64,000 bases of DNA from Laedolimicola sp934402125 (GTDB lineage: Bacteria; Bacillota; Clostridia; Lachnospirales; Lachnospiraceae): contig NZ_JBQHTG010000001.1 in NCBI RefSeq assembly GCF_052065835.1, positions 930,001 to 994,000 of the forward strand. Reading direction: 5' to 3'. Within the stretch, counting starts at the first letter, position 1; each line of letters opens with the position of its first letter. Under the pieces are notes generated by a model that ran no database searches, was not told the DNA's origin, and saw only the letters and a program-made list of their open reading frames with translations. Positions 56,439-63,993 of the stretch are shown here, piece after piece. Made by a program: the position numbers and the translations under genes.

Positions 56439-57274
56439 CAAGTGAAATCAAAGATATTTTGGAGAACATGACAACCGCCGCCCCGGAGATGGAGGACTAT
56501 ATCGGCGAGGACGGACTGCTTTACTGCGGAAAGTGCCATACGCCGAAAGAAGCCTACTTCCCGGAGGGTAAGGAGCTGTTTGGCCGTGACCGCCACCCGG
56601 CAGAGTGCGACTGCCAGAGAGCCGCCCGTGAGCAGCGGCAGGCCGCCGAGGAACACCGCCGCCATGTGGAAGCCGTGGAAAATCTGAAACAGAGGGCTTT
56701 TGCCGACTCAGCCATGCAGCAATGGACATTCGAGAACGACAACGGCAGAAACCCGCAGACCGGGATTGCCCGGCGGTATGCGGAGCATTGGGAAGAAATG
56801 CAGGCCGAAAACATCGGCTGCCTGTTCTGGGGGAACGTCGGCAACGGGAAAAGCTACCTTGCGGGCTGTATCGCAAACGCCCTCATGGAGAAAGAAGTCC
56901 CCGTATATATGACGAACTTCGCCGTTATCCTGGGCGACCTCTCTCCCGGCTTTACAGGCCGGAATGAGTATATTTCCCGCCTTTGCCGCTATCCGCTGCT
57001 TATCATTGACGACTTCGGCATGGAGCGTGGCACCGACTATGGACTGGAACAGGTATTCCATGTGATTGATACCCGATACCGCAGCAACAAGCCGCTGATC
57101 GCCACCACCAACCGCCCGCTGGACGAGTTGAAAAAGCCGACAGACACGGCCCATTCCCGGATTTATGACCGACTGCTGTCCATGTGCGTCCCGATACGCT
57201 TTACTGGCGTCAACTTCCGGCAGGAAACCGCAAAGCGGAAAATGGAAACCATGAAGAAACTGCTGGCTGAATGA
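56435..57274 (+). CDS. DnaC/IstB-like helicase loader ATPase
   Basis: A 279-residue AAA+ ATPase. A N-terminal zinc finger (CGKCHTPKE ... ECDCQ, about 31-59) is followed by the ATPase core: Walker A GNVGNGKSYLA near 130, Walker B LLIIDDFGMERG near 185, sensor 1 ATTNRP. This is the DnaC/DnaI-like helicase loader group in mobile elements. With the preceding rep-like protein it probably starts replication of the excised element. Linked to both neighbours by ATGA overlaps. Confidence 0.87.
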   Translation: MTSEIKDILENMTTAAPEMEDYIGEDGLLYCGKCHTPKEAYFPEGKELFGRDRHPAECDCQRAAREQRQAAEEHRRHVEAVENLKQRAFADSAMQQWTFENDNGRNPQTGIARRYAEHWEEMQAENIGCLFWGNVGNGKSYLAGCIANALMEKEVPVYMTNFAVILGDLSPGFTGRNEYISRLCRYPLLIIDDFGMERGTDYGLEQVFHVIDTRYRSNKPLIATTNRPLDELKKPTDTAHSRIYDRLLSMCVPIRFTGVNFRQETAKRKMETMKKLLAE

Positions 57275-57288
57275 AAGGAGTATTGCCT

Positions 57289-57483
57289 ATGGAGAATATC
57301 AAGCAGCACGACCACCGTACCACCCGCCGCCCCGACTGCGTGACGGAAATCCGCATGGGGAATACCGTTCTTGTCGTGTCCGGCTTTTTCAAGAAAGACA
57401 CCACAACCACAGCCGCCGACAAAATGGCGCGGGTACTGGAAGCGGAAGCCGCTGCTACACAGGAGCCGACTTATCCGGCGTGA
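57289..57483 (+). CDS. tnpW: TnpW-family element protein
   Basis: A 64-residue protein with HDHRTTRRPDCVTEIRMGNTVLVVSGFFKKD and a helical end, the TnpW family first described in Tn4451. Role unknown. ATG at 57289 has AAAGGAG at normal spacing; an ATG at 57271 overlaps the dnaC-like stop. Last gene of the rep-dnaC-tnpW operon. Confidence 0.8.
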   Translation: MENIKQHDHRTTRRPDCVTEIRMGNTVLVVSGFFKKDTTTTAADKMARVLEAEAAATQEPTYPA

Positions 57484-57547
57484 ACCGGGGCATGGAAAAG
57501 CGGCCATGCCAGGGAGCATGACCGCTGGAACGAAAATCGGAAGTGCT

Positions 57548-57748
57548 TTAGCAATTCTTAATCTCATTCTCTATAAAATAATTTGCAATTTCAAAGGCTT
57601 TTATTCTTCTCTTTGCCAATGTGATTTGTGATTTATAACGCTCGGAATTATCCTTTGATTCAAATGTTTTTACTGTTTCTCTTAGCTTGTGCAGAGTTGA
57701 ATCAATTTGCCTTTTGGCCGCGGTTAATTCATCTATTGTATACTTCAT
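57548..57748 (-). CDS. small helical protein opposite to the recombinase gene
   Basis: A 66-residue, fully helical, Lys-rich protein (MKYTIDELTAAKRQIDSTLH then KLRETVKTFESKDNSERYK). ATG at 57748 has AAAGGAG at 6 bases. It is divergent from the recombinase gene with a 225-base gap, the place of a regulator or excisionase-like protein, but no HTH is evident. GC is much lower than for the neighbours. Function unknown. Confidence 0.6.
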   Translation of the reverse strand: MKYTIDELTAAKRQIDSTLHKLRETVKTFESKDNSERYKSQITLAKRRIKAFEIANYFIENEIKNC

Positions 57749-57914
57749 GTTTTCTCCTTTAACTTCTGATTTTTTTGTTAAATCAGAGTATACCACGGAG
57801 TTATGAACTTTTCTACTGCAAATATGGGACGACAACCCATACCATAAAAATCGGAAAATTGAAAAGCTGTAAAGAAGCAAATTTAACGCTTTTGCCGCTG
57901 TACAGCCCCCGCCG

Positions 57915-57940
57915 TTCCGTGGTACAATGAAACCACGGAA
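57915..57940. promoter_or_regulatory. palindrome over the -10 box of the recombinase gene
   Basis: TTCCGTGGT-ACAATGAA-ACCACGGAA: 9-base perfect arms around a TACAAT -10 hexamer (57923-57928). A further half-site ACCACGGA lies at 57792-57799 next to the divergent small gene. A repressor or the recombinase could bind here. Confidence 0.6.
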
Positions 57941-57973
57941 TAGTGGGGCTGGCTGTCGGAAACGGAGGATTTT

Positions 57974-59590
57974 ATGTTAAGACAAGCCACCCAAAACCTC
58001 ATTACCGCCCTTTATCCGAGATTGTCCCACGAGGATGAATTGCAAGGCGAGAGTAATTCCATATCGAACCAAAAAAGGATACTCGAAACCTACGCAAAAC
58101 AGAACGGCTTTACCAATCTGCGCTGGTACACCGACGACGGTTTTTCCGGCGCGAACTTCCAGCGGCCCGGATTTCAAGCCATGCTTGCGGACATTGAAGC
58201 CGGGAAAGTGGGTACGGTCATCGTCAAGGACATGAGCCGGTTAGGGCGAAACTACTTGCAGGTAGGGTTTTACACGGAAATGCTGTTCCCTCAAAAGGGT
58301 GTGCGTTTTATCGCTGTCAACGATAATGTGGACAGTGCCAGCGAGGGCATGGACAACGATTTTACCCCGCTGCGAAATCTGTTCAATGAATGGCTGGTGA
58401 GAGATACGAGCAAGAAAATCAAGGCAGTGAAAAAGTCAAAAGGCATGAGCGGCAAGCCTGTTACCAGCAAGCCGGTTTACGGCTATGTGATGGACGAGGA
58501 CGAGAATTTTATTATAGACGAGGAAGCCGCCCCGGTGGTGCAGCAGATTTACCAGCTTTGCCTTGCCGGGAACGGCCCGACCAAGATTGCCCGTATGCTG
58601 ACGGAGCAGCAAATCCCCACGCCGGGGACGCTGGAATATCAGCGGACAGGCAGCACCCGCCGTTATCACCCAGGCTATGAGTGCAAATGGGCGACCAACA
58701 CCGTCGTTCATATCCTCGAAAACCGAGAGTACACCGGATGTCTGGTGAACTTCAAAACGGAAAAGCCTTCTTATAAGGTCAAGCACAGCATAGAGAACCC
58801 CGTCGAGAAGCAGGCCATTTTCGAGAACCACCATGAGCCGATCATCGACAAGGAAACATGGGAACGGGTGCAGGAGTTACGCAAACAGCGCAAACGCCCG
58901 AACCGCTACGATGAAGTGGGGCTGTTCTCCGGGATTTTGTTCTGCGCCGACTGCGGCCATGTGCTGTATCAGCAGCGGTATCAGAACAAAGACCGCAAAC
59001 AGGACTGCTACATCTGCGGCAGCTACAAGAAGCGCACCCGCAACTGTACGGCGCACTTTATCCGCACCGATCTGTTGACCGCTGGTGTCCTGGCAAATCT
59101 CCGGCAAGTGACCGAATACGCAGCCAAGCATGAGAGCCGGTTTGTGAAACTACTTGTCCAGCAGAACGAGATCGGCGGCAAGCGAAAGACCGCCGCAGCC
59201 ATCAAGCAGCTTGAACAGGCGCAGGAACGCATTTCTGAAATCAGCCGCATTATCAAGCGGCTGTATGAGGACAATGTAAACGGCAAAATCAGCGATGAGC
59301 GTTTCATGGAACTGTCGGCTGACTACGAAGCCGAGCAAGCGGAGCTGAAAAAGAGAGCCGCCGCCCTGCAAGCCGAACTGGACAAGTCACAGGCAGCTAC
59401 CGTCAACGCCGAGAAATTTATGGGCATTGTCCGCAAGCACCTTGCCTTTGAAGAACTGACCCCCACTCTCTTGCGGGAAATGATCGAGAAAATTGTGGTG
59501 CATGAGTGCAGCTATGATGAGAACGGCACCCGCAGGCAGGACATTGAGATTTATTACAGCTTTGTCGGCAAGATTGACTTGCCCGAATAA
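57974..59590 (+). CDS. large serine recombinase, TndX/TnpX family
   Basis: A 538-residue large serine recombinase that would excise and insert the element. Resolvase domain (about 8-155) with Ser18 in YPRLSHEDE, DDGFSGANFQRPGFQ and the Arg-rich DMSRLGRNYLQVG; recombinase domain (about 190-310) with YGYVMDEDENFIIDEEAAPVVQQIY; a zinc ribbon CADCGHVLY ... CYICGSYKKRTRNCT; then a coiled coil (395-470) and a C-terminal helical end. Length is close to TndX of Tn5397 (533). ATG has GGAGG. It lies at the right end of the element; a hairpin follows. Confidence 0.93.
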   Translation: MLRQATQNLITALYPRLSHEDELQGESNSISNQKRILETYAKQNGFTNLRWYTDDGFSGANFQRPGFQAMLADIEAGKVGTVIVKDMSRLGRNYLQVGFYTEMLFPQKGVRFIAVNDNVDSASEGMDNDFTPLRNLFNEWLVRDTSKKIKAVKKSKGMSGKPVTSKPVYGYVMDEDENFIIDEEAAPVVQQIYQLCLAGNGPTKIARMLTEQQIPTPGTLEYQRTGSTRRYHPGYECKWATNTVVHILENREYTGCLVNFKTEKPSYKVKHSIENPVEKQAIFENHHEPIIDKETWERVQELRKQRKRPNRYDEVGLFSGILFCADCGHVLYQQRYQNKDRKQDCYICGSYKKRTRNCTAHFIRTDLLTAGVLANLRQVTEYAAKHESRFVKLLVQQNEIGGKRKTAAAIKQLEQAQERISEISRIIKRLYEDNVNGKISDERFMELSADYEAEQAELKKRAAALQAELDKSQAATVNAEKFMGIVRKHLAFEELTPTLLREMIEKIVVHECSYDENGTRRQDIEIYYSFVGKIDLPE

Positions 59591-59599
59591 CCGCCCGAC

Positions 59600-59650
59600 C
59601 TATCCGACACAATGGCCAAGTGTCGGATAGGAACGGCAAAATTTTTTGCA
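59600..59650 (+). terminator. hairpin after the recombinase gene
   Basis: CTATCCGACAC (59600-59610), nine bases, GTGTCGGATAG (59620-59630): perfect 11-bp stem, then AACGGCAAAATTTTTTGC. Terminator and probable right boundary region of the element. The remaining gap to the next promoter holds no gene. Confidence 0.7.
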
Positions 59651-59778
59651 CTTCTATTGCTTCTTTATCACACATAAGCAAAGTCTCAGGGTATGAAGCA
59701 GTTCATGGCTAATTAAAGGGAACAAAAAGAAAGGAAAAGCCAATCCAGACGGTATCAGCGGCAGGCTACAAGAATAAA

Positions 59779-59807
59779 TTGTGATTTCACAAGATTGGTG
59801 CTATAAT
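59779..59807 (+). promoter_or_regulatory. promoter with operator-like palindrome before the XRE-tnpV pair
   Basis: TTGTGA (59779-59784), 17 bases, TATAAT (59802-59807). The -35 box is part of the palindrome TTGTGA-TT-TCACAA (59779-59792), a possible repressor site. Confidence 0.7.
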
Positions 59808-59870
59808 AAGAGAAAAGTTCCTGCCGGGGCAGCCGCTCCGGTGGTATGGATAGAAAGGCAGGAAAACAAT

Positions 59871-60143
59871 ATGCACATCAGCTATAAACCACTCTGGCAC
59901 ACACTGTTAGAGCGTGATATGAGAAAAGAGGATTTAAGGCTTGCCGCTGGTATGACAACAAATATGATTGCCAACATGAGCAAAGAGGGAAAGCACATCA
60001 GCATGGATACATTAGCCCGTATCTGCGAAACGCTGAATTGTGAGATTACCGATGTGATTGAGTTAGTACCAGACGAGCCTGCTTCCACAGGAGGTAAGGA
60101 ACATGAGCGAATTGAAACCAAGAATAAAAGAAAACGGAATTGA
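59871..60143 (+). CDS. XRE-family HTH regulator
   Basis: A 90-residue one-domain Cro/C1-type regulator: YKPLWHTLLERDMRKEDLRLAAGMTTNMIANMSK with the recognition helix, then ISMDTLARICETLNCEITDVIEL. This YdaS/HTH_26-like group often sits with tnpV or with resistance cargo. The last 41 bases overlap tnpV, so the two are coupled. It may repress its own promoter through the palindrome at 59779. Confidence 0.85.
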   Translation: MHISYKPLWHTLLERDMRKEDLRLAAGMTTNMIANMSKEGKHISMDTLARICETLNCEITDVIELVPDEPASTGGKEHERIETKNKRKRN

Positions 60144-60480
60144 TTATATCCTTGTTGGAGATTACTACATCCCGGACTTGAAGTTGCCGGAGGAACACCG
60201 CCCCATCGGAAAGTACGGACGGATGCACCGGGAATATTTAAGAGAAGTCTGCCCAGCCAGATTACACACATTGACCCTGACCGGGGAATTGTGGACATAT
60301 CTTGCAGACCTGAACGAACAGGCACAGAAACGGTTAGACACCATCATGGAGCAGATGAAAGCTGCCGAGGGCGTGACCGAGGAATTGAAGCGTACCCGTC
60401 AAATGGAATGGGTGCAGCGTTGCAATAACATTCACAACCGGGCAGAAGAAATTGTTTTACATGAGATGATTTATTCATAA
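60103..60480 (+). CDS. tnpV: TnpV-family element protein
   Basis: A 125-residue protein with GIDYILVGDYYIPDLKLPEEHRPIGKYGRMHREYLRE, the hallmark of TnpV from Tn4451 and many clostridial transposons, then a helical part TYLADLNEQAQKRLDTI. Function unknown. In Tn4451 the order is tnpX, tnpV, catP; here it is recombinase, XRE, tnpV, lnu, which suggests that the same kind of cargo slot is used. Confidence 0.85.
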   Translation: MSELKPRIKENGIDYILVGDYYIPDLKLPEEHRPIGKYGRMHREYLREVCPARLHTLTLTGELWTYLADLNEQAQKRLDTIMEQMKAAEGVTEELKRTRQMEWVQRCNNIHNRAEEIVLHEMIYS

Positions 60481-60531
60481 CGGTATGGTAGAATGATTAT
60501 TACAAATTAGAAGTTGTAAAGGAGACTTTGT

Positions 60532-61023
60532 ATGGGTAGAAAAGAAATAACAACAAAAGAAGATTTAATGAAAGTAATAGAATTATTCGAAAATACTGGA
60601 ATTACATACTGGTTGGATGGCGGATGGGGTGTAGATATTTTAGCTGGTAAACAAACAAGAATTCATAGAGATATAGATATAAATTTTGATGCTCAACATA
60701 CGGAAAAATTGTTAAATGTGCTTTTGAATCTGGGCTATAAAATTGATACAGACTGGAAACCGGTTAGAATAGAGTTATATAGTGATGAACTTGGTTACTT
60801 AGACATTCACCCGTTCGTTTTAAGTGAGGACGGAACTTCAAAACAAGCTGATTTAGAGGGTGGCTGGTATGAGTTTGAAAAAGATTACTTTGGTAGTGCT
60901 TTTTTTGAAGGAAAAACAATTCCTTGTATATCCTTAAAAGGCCAAAGAGTTTTCCATTCAGGTTATGAATTAAGAGATAAAGATAAGCATGATATTTCAA
61001 TTCTTGAAAGTTTATCAAAATAA
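60532..61023 (+). CDS. lnu: lincosamide nucleotidyltransferase, Lnu(A)/Lnu(C)-like
   Basis: A 163-residue nucleotidyltransferase that would inactivate lincomycin and clindamycin by adenylylation. It has TGITYWLDGGWGVDILAGKQTRIHRDIDINFD, where GGxGxD and the DxD pair (RDIDINFD) form the metal and nucleotide site, GYLDIHP with a third Asp, and FHSGYELRDKDKHDI near the C-terminus. Size matches Lnu(A), Lnu(C) and Lnu(D) (about 161-164); I cannot decide the class from memory. GC is about 34 percent, far below its neighbours, so the gene is a recent import. AAAGGAG site before ATG. Confidence 0.88.
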   Translation: MGRKEITTKEDLMKVIELFENTGITYWLDGGWGVDILAGKQTRIHRDIDINFDAQHTEKLLNVLLNLGYKIDTDWKPVRIELYSDELGYLDIHPFVLSEDGTSKQADLEGGWYEFEKDYFGSAFFEGKTIPCISLKGQRVFHSGYELRDKDKHDISILESLSK

Positions 61024-61141
61024 CATTGCTGTAATTTCTAAGATAAATTCCACTTTATCGCTTTGAAATTTTAACTGAATAAGTATAGCACCAACCGCTG
61101 CTACATGGAAGCAAACACAACCATGCAACAGCGGTTTTTCT

Positions 61142-61948
61142 TTACCGTTTTTTCCTTTGACTGATAGGAGTTCCTGTTTTCTTTGATTTTTGTAGAATCC
61201 GAATGAGCCAGCGAAATTCTTCGTCTGACAGATTTTTATAGTTGATGCCGAGCTGCTTGCAGTAAAGGACAACCAGCTTTTCATCCCGACTGCCCTTGAA
61301 ATTTTCAACCGCTTCCAAATTTTCTTTCAATTCATCGGCAACGGTGGTCTGGGGCGCACTCTCGCTGTCCTTTTTGTGGGCTTCCCGAATATCCCGGATA
61401 ATGAGATTGAGGTCATCAAGAACCATGTGGCTGAAATATTCATCATCGCTGATATGGGCGGCTTGCAGCACTTTCAAATGCGGGTCGTCTTCGCCGGGGC
61501 GATACCGTTCAATGATTTCATGCCGGACAGTATCGACAAGGGCGTTGAGGTTTTGAATCTGCATGGTGGCAATCCCATCTACATAAATCTCAATGTCCGC
61601 AAGAAACTTGATAAAGTCCTTATGAGTGGCAAGCTCACAGAGCAGACGGTTGTTAATCCGACCGCCTTTCAGAAGTGCCACCATCTCATCATTCAAATGC
61701 AGCTCTGTTAGTGGCGTGTTGATCTGCTCCCGGTTCTCTGTCCGGCACAGCAGATAATCAACGGAAACCCCATAGAAGTCTGCCAGCGTGATAAGGTTGC
61801 CATGATTGATTTCCTTATAATCCTCTTTTTCATAACTGCCAAGAGCTGATTTGGAAATGCCCGTCAGCTCTGATAATTCTTCCAGATTTAAGCCTTTGTC
61901 CTTGCGGAGTTCCCAAAGGCGTTCCTGTATGCTTGTCGCTCCTTTCAT
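61142..61948 (-). CDS. XRE-family regulator with C-terminal sensor region
   Basis: A 268-residue protein with an N-terminal HTH (about 6-70: IQERLWELRKDKGLNLEELSELTGISKSALGSYEK ... DFYGVSVDYLLCRTENRE). A long helical C-terminal part follows with no clear ligand domain. The DYLLCRTENRE end of the HTH is typical of regulators in gut Tn elements. Transcribed against the surrounding cargo genes; it may control the right-hand operon, which starts divergently 480 bases away. Confidence 0.85.
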   Translation of the reverse strand: MKGATSIQERLWELRKDKGLNLEELSELTGISKSALGSYEKEDYKEINHGNLITLADFYGVSVDYLLCRTENREQINTPLTELHLNDEMVALLKGGRINNRLLCELATHKDFIKFLADIEIYVDGIATMQIQNLNALVDTVRHEIIERYRPGEDDPHLKVLQAAHISDDEYFSHMVLDDLNLIIRDIREAHKKDSESAPQTTVADELKENLEAVENFKGSRDEKLVVLYCKQLGINYKNLSDEEFRWLIRILQKSKKTGTPISQRKKR

Positions 61949-62431
61949 GGGCGCACGCTCCTTTCCGGCGGTTTCATTACTGCCGCTTAACTGGATTATA
62001 TCATACTTTCCGCAATCGTGGAAATTTCTGATTTTTACCCTTAATTCCTACTTTGTGGACATACGGCACAGGGCACAAAAATGTTCTATGATACAGGTAG
62101 TTCATCGATGGATTATTCCAATCGAATGACCAGCCTGTGTGGGATATGCTTCCCCGGCGATGTAGCGCCATGACTTTTGGCAGGGATATGGAGGAACCCT
62201 GACCGAAACGAGCGTACCAAAGGGAGCAATACGCCGCTGTGAGATTCAGGGGAGGAACGACACCGGGGAGAACTGGCGAACTGATACCGAAATGATACCG
62301 AAACACGACAATCTGATAGGGGGATAGTCTACCCTATTGCTGATACTTCTGGAGATTTTAGACGGCTCTATGACCGTAATTTTGCCGAAAATCGCCCCGA
62401 AACTATACACTAAAACGGGAGGAAACGCAAT
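61949..62431. other. intergenic region with a tandem 11-bp repeat
   Basis: I see no gene between the XRE regulator and the next small gene. It contains TGATACCGAAA twice in tandem (62282-62292, 62293-62303), directly upstream of a rep-like operon, so an iteron-like or regulator site is possible. Also a TATCATACTTTC-type AT-rich stretch near 62000 that may hold the promoter of the regulator. Confidence 0.4.
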
Positions 62432-62620
62432 ATGCCGAGAATGAGCAAAAAGAGGAAGCATGAGCTTTCTTTTTACCTCAATGACCGGGGGCGTGTCACT
62501 TACAACGAATTATGCCGGAAATGCAAGCATGGGTGCAAGCAGAGCTTCCGGGCGGTTGTGGTTGACTGCCCCCGTTATTTATCCAAAAGAGCAAAGAAAA
62601 AGGAGGAACACACCGAATGA
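62432..62620 (+). CDS. small basic element protein
   Basis: A 62-residue, Lys/Arg/Cys-rich protein (MPRMSKKRKHELSFYLNDRG then ELCRKCKHGCKQSFRAVVVDCPRY). The CRKCKHGC and C-P pattern suggests a zinc site. Similar short proteins stand before rep-like genes in gut mobile elements. GGAGG before ATG; the stop overlaps the next start (ATGA). Confidence 0.65.
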   Translation: MPRMSKKRKHELSFYLNDRGRVTYNELCRKCKHGCKQSFRAVVVDCPRYLSKRAKKKEEHTE

Positions 62621-62958
62621 ATTTTGAATTTATGACGATAGGCACACCGTTGCCGCCCTGTATGCCCTTTCCCAGAGCGTTGACAGGATTTCCAGTCAGC
62701 AGCACCGCAAAGGTCATGTACTGCCGGATGTTGGACGCTATGCTATCCAACGGACAGGAGGACGAGAACGGAATCCTGTTTATCTGCTTCCCTGTCACAG
62801 CCATTGCCGCAGTCCTGTCCCGCAGCCCCATGACGGTCAAGCGTTCTCTGAATGAACTGGAAACCGCCGGACTGATCATGCGAGTGCGTCAGGGCGTTGG
62901 AGAACCAAACAGGATTTATGTGCTGATACCGGGAAAGGAGGACGCTGCCCTTGCCTGA
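62617..62958 (+). CDS. short RepA_N-like winged-helix protein
   Basis: A 113-residue protein. PLPPCMPFPRALTGFPVSSTAKVMYCRMLDAMLSNGQEDENG then IFICFPVTAIAAVLSRSPMTVKRSLNELETAGLIMR is a compact version of the winged-helix domain in the rep-like proteins at 40788 and 55644. The C-terminal DUF6017 part is absent. It may be a regulator or a minimal initiator. Coupled to both neighbours by overlaps (4 and 8 bases). Confidence 0.75.
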   Translation: MNFEFMTIGTPLPPCMPFPRALTGFPVSSTAKVMYCRMLDAMLSNGQEDENGILFICFPVTAIAAVLSRSPMTVKRSLNELETAGLIMRVRQGVGEPNRIYVLIPGKEDAALA

Positions 62959-63247
62959 TACCTCAAAGCTGGAAAAGCTCAACCGAGAGTTGGAAAAGAG
63001 TGAAAAGAAACTGCGGAAAGCCATCAATGATGAAAAGGCATTGCAGCACCAGCTAAAGCAGCTTACCCGAAAAGAACGGACACACCGGCTCTGTACTCGT
63101 GGCGGTATGCTGGAAAGTTTTCTGCAAGAGCCGGAACGCCTGACAGATGATGATGTCATGCTGTTGTTGACACTCATTTTTCACAGGCAGGACACGCAGG
63201 AACTATTGAAGAAACTGCTGGAACGTGAGAAGCCGGAAACCCCTTAG
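62951..63247 (+). CDS. DUF3847-family element protein
   Basis: A 98-residue, highly charged coiled-coil protein (LEKLNRELEKSEKKLRKAINDEKALQHQLKQLTRKERTHRL then CTRGGMLESFLQEPERLTDDDVMLLLTLIF). This is DUF3847, found next to mobilization genes of clostridial plasmids and transposons, where a MobC-like accessory role is assumed. The start is TTG at 62951 within the end of the rep-like gene. Relaxase genes usually follow, but here the region changes to a resistance leader. Confidence 0.78.
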   Translation: MPDTSKLEKLNRELEKSEKKLRKAINDEKALQHQLKQLTRKERTHRLCTRGGMLESFLQEPERLTDDDVMLLLTLIFHRQDTQELLKKLLEREKPETP

Positions 63248-63599
63248 TTTACTAAGGGCGCAATTATACACCACCCAAAGGTTGGTGCATTGCGTTCTCC
63301 GAAGGCTCCTTGCCGGAGGGCTGTGATTTTTCGCAGTCATGGTCTGCTCCAAATCATACAGGGGACGCTACGCTTCCCCTGCGCTGGCTACCGCCAGCTA
63401 CCCTTTTGTGGACTTGTCATCTGGGGACACCTTGCGTTGCAAGCTGTTCCCAGCCGACAAGTTTCATAAAATATGCTATCTTTTCGATAGGCAATAAAGT
63501 ATAATAAAGTCAGCAATAAATCGGAATTTTACGGTCAGTAAGGAATGCGTAAAGTTATATGATTGTATTATAAGCGATTTGTTAAATTTTTATAACCAC
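63248..63599. other. intergenic region after DUF3847
   Basis: No gene seen. It holds several short GC-rich inverted repeats (for example CTTGCCGGAGGGC, GGGGACGCTACGCTTCCCC around 63361-63379 and GCTGGCTACCGCCAGC around 63384-63399), as in intergenic or oriT-like parts of mobilizable plasmids, then AT-rich DNA leading to a promoter. Confidence 0.4.
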
Positions 63600-63628
63600 T
63601 TGTATTTGCCTGCGATTTATGGTATAAT
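63600..63628 (+). promoter_or_regulatory. promoter of the terminal leader region
   Basis: TTGTAT (63600-63605), 17 bases, TATAAT (63623-63628). It starts a leader of about 360 bases before the last gene. Confidence 0.75.
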
Positions 63629-63656
63629 ATTTTGAAATTTAGAAAGAGGTGGGAAG

Positions 63657-63680
63657 ATGATTAACTTTTCTTGCAAATAA
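63657..63680 (+). CDS. leader peptide 1 (MINFSCK)
   Basis: ATG ATT AAC TTT TCT TGC AAA TAA behind AGAGGTGGG. Its codons AACTTTTCTTGCAA can pair with TTGCAAGAAAGTT (about 63727-63739). That in turn can pair with AACTTTCTTG (about 63814-63823), so ribosome stalling on this frame would switch between two RNA structures. Confidence 0.55.
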   Translation: MINFSCK

Positions 63681-63859
63681 AATCAAAATATGCGGTAGTG
63701 CTATACTTTGGCATTATTGTGTCTATTGCAAGAAAGTTATATGTCTATCTTACTCAATATAGTGCTGTTGCCACTTTTGCTTAGTGGTGTTATTTTATGC
63801 TATGACGAGCTGCAAGGATAAACTTTCTTGTGGCTCTTATTTTGTTTTGGAGGTGCTTT

Positions 63860-63937
63860 ATGAATAGTGCAGAACAGATAGTTACACATGATTCACTCCG
63901 TATAGTGTCGGTTCCTTTTGGTGAAATCTATACGTAG
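63860..63937 (+). CDS. leader peptide 2 (25 residues)
   Basis: ATG at 63860 with GGAGG, product MNSAEQIVTHDSLRIVSVPF then GEIYT and a stop at 63937. Its last codons, GTCGGTTCCTTTTGGTGAA, pair with TTCACCGAACCGAC (about 63945-63958), placing a hairpin just before the ribosome binding site of the next gene. This is the layout of translational attenuators of ribosome-targeting drug resistance genes. Confidence 0.6.
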   Translation: MNSAEQIVTHDSLRIVSVPFGEIYT

Positions 63938-63993
63938 TAAACATTCACCGAACCGACTTTGTATCGTATGACATGCAAAGGAGGATAATATTT

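Larger units (their letters stand above)
51921..59640 (+). mobile_element. integrative mobilizable element with TndX/TnpX-type recombinase
   Basis: A compact set with uniform, higher GC: sigma-like gene, HTH gene, mobC, relaxase, Cys-rich gene, rep-like gene, dnaC-like gene, tnpW and a large serine recombinase. It has mobilization and excision functions but no mating-pair genes, so it needs a helper conjugative element. The left end is marked by the palindromic stretch CGGCGCATATGCGCAGCCG near 51962, and the right end by the hairpin at 59600-59630. Large serine recombinases of this group recombine at a GA dinucleotide, but I could not fix the ends. Confidence 0.7.
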
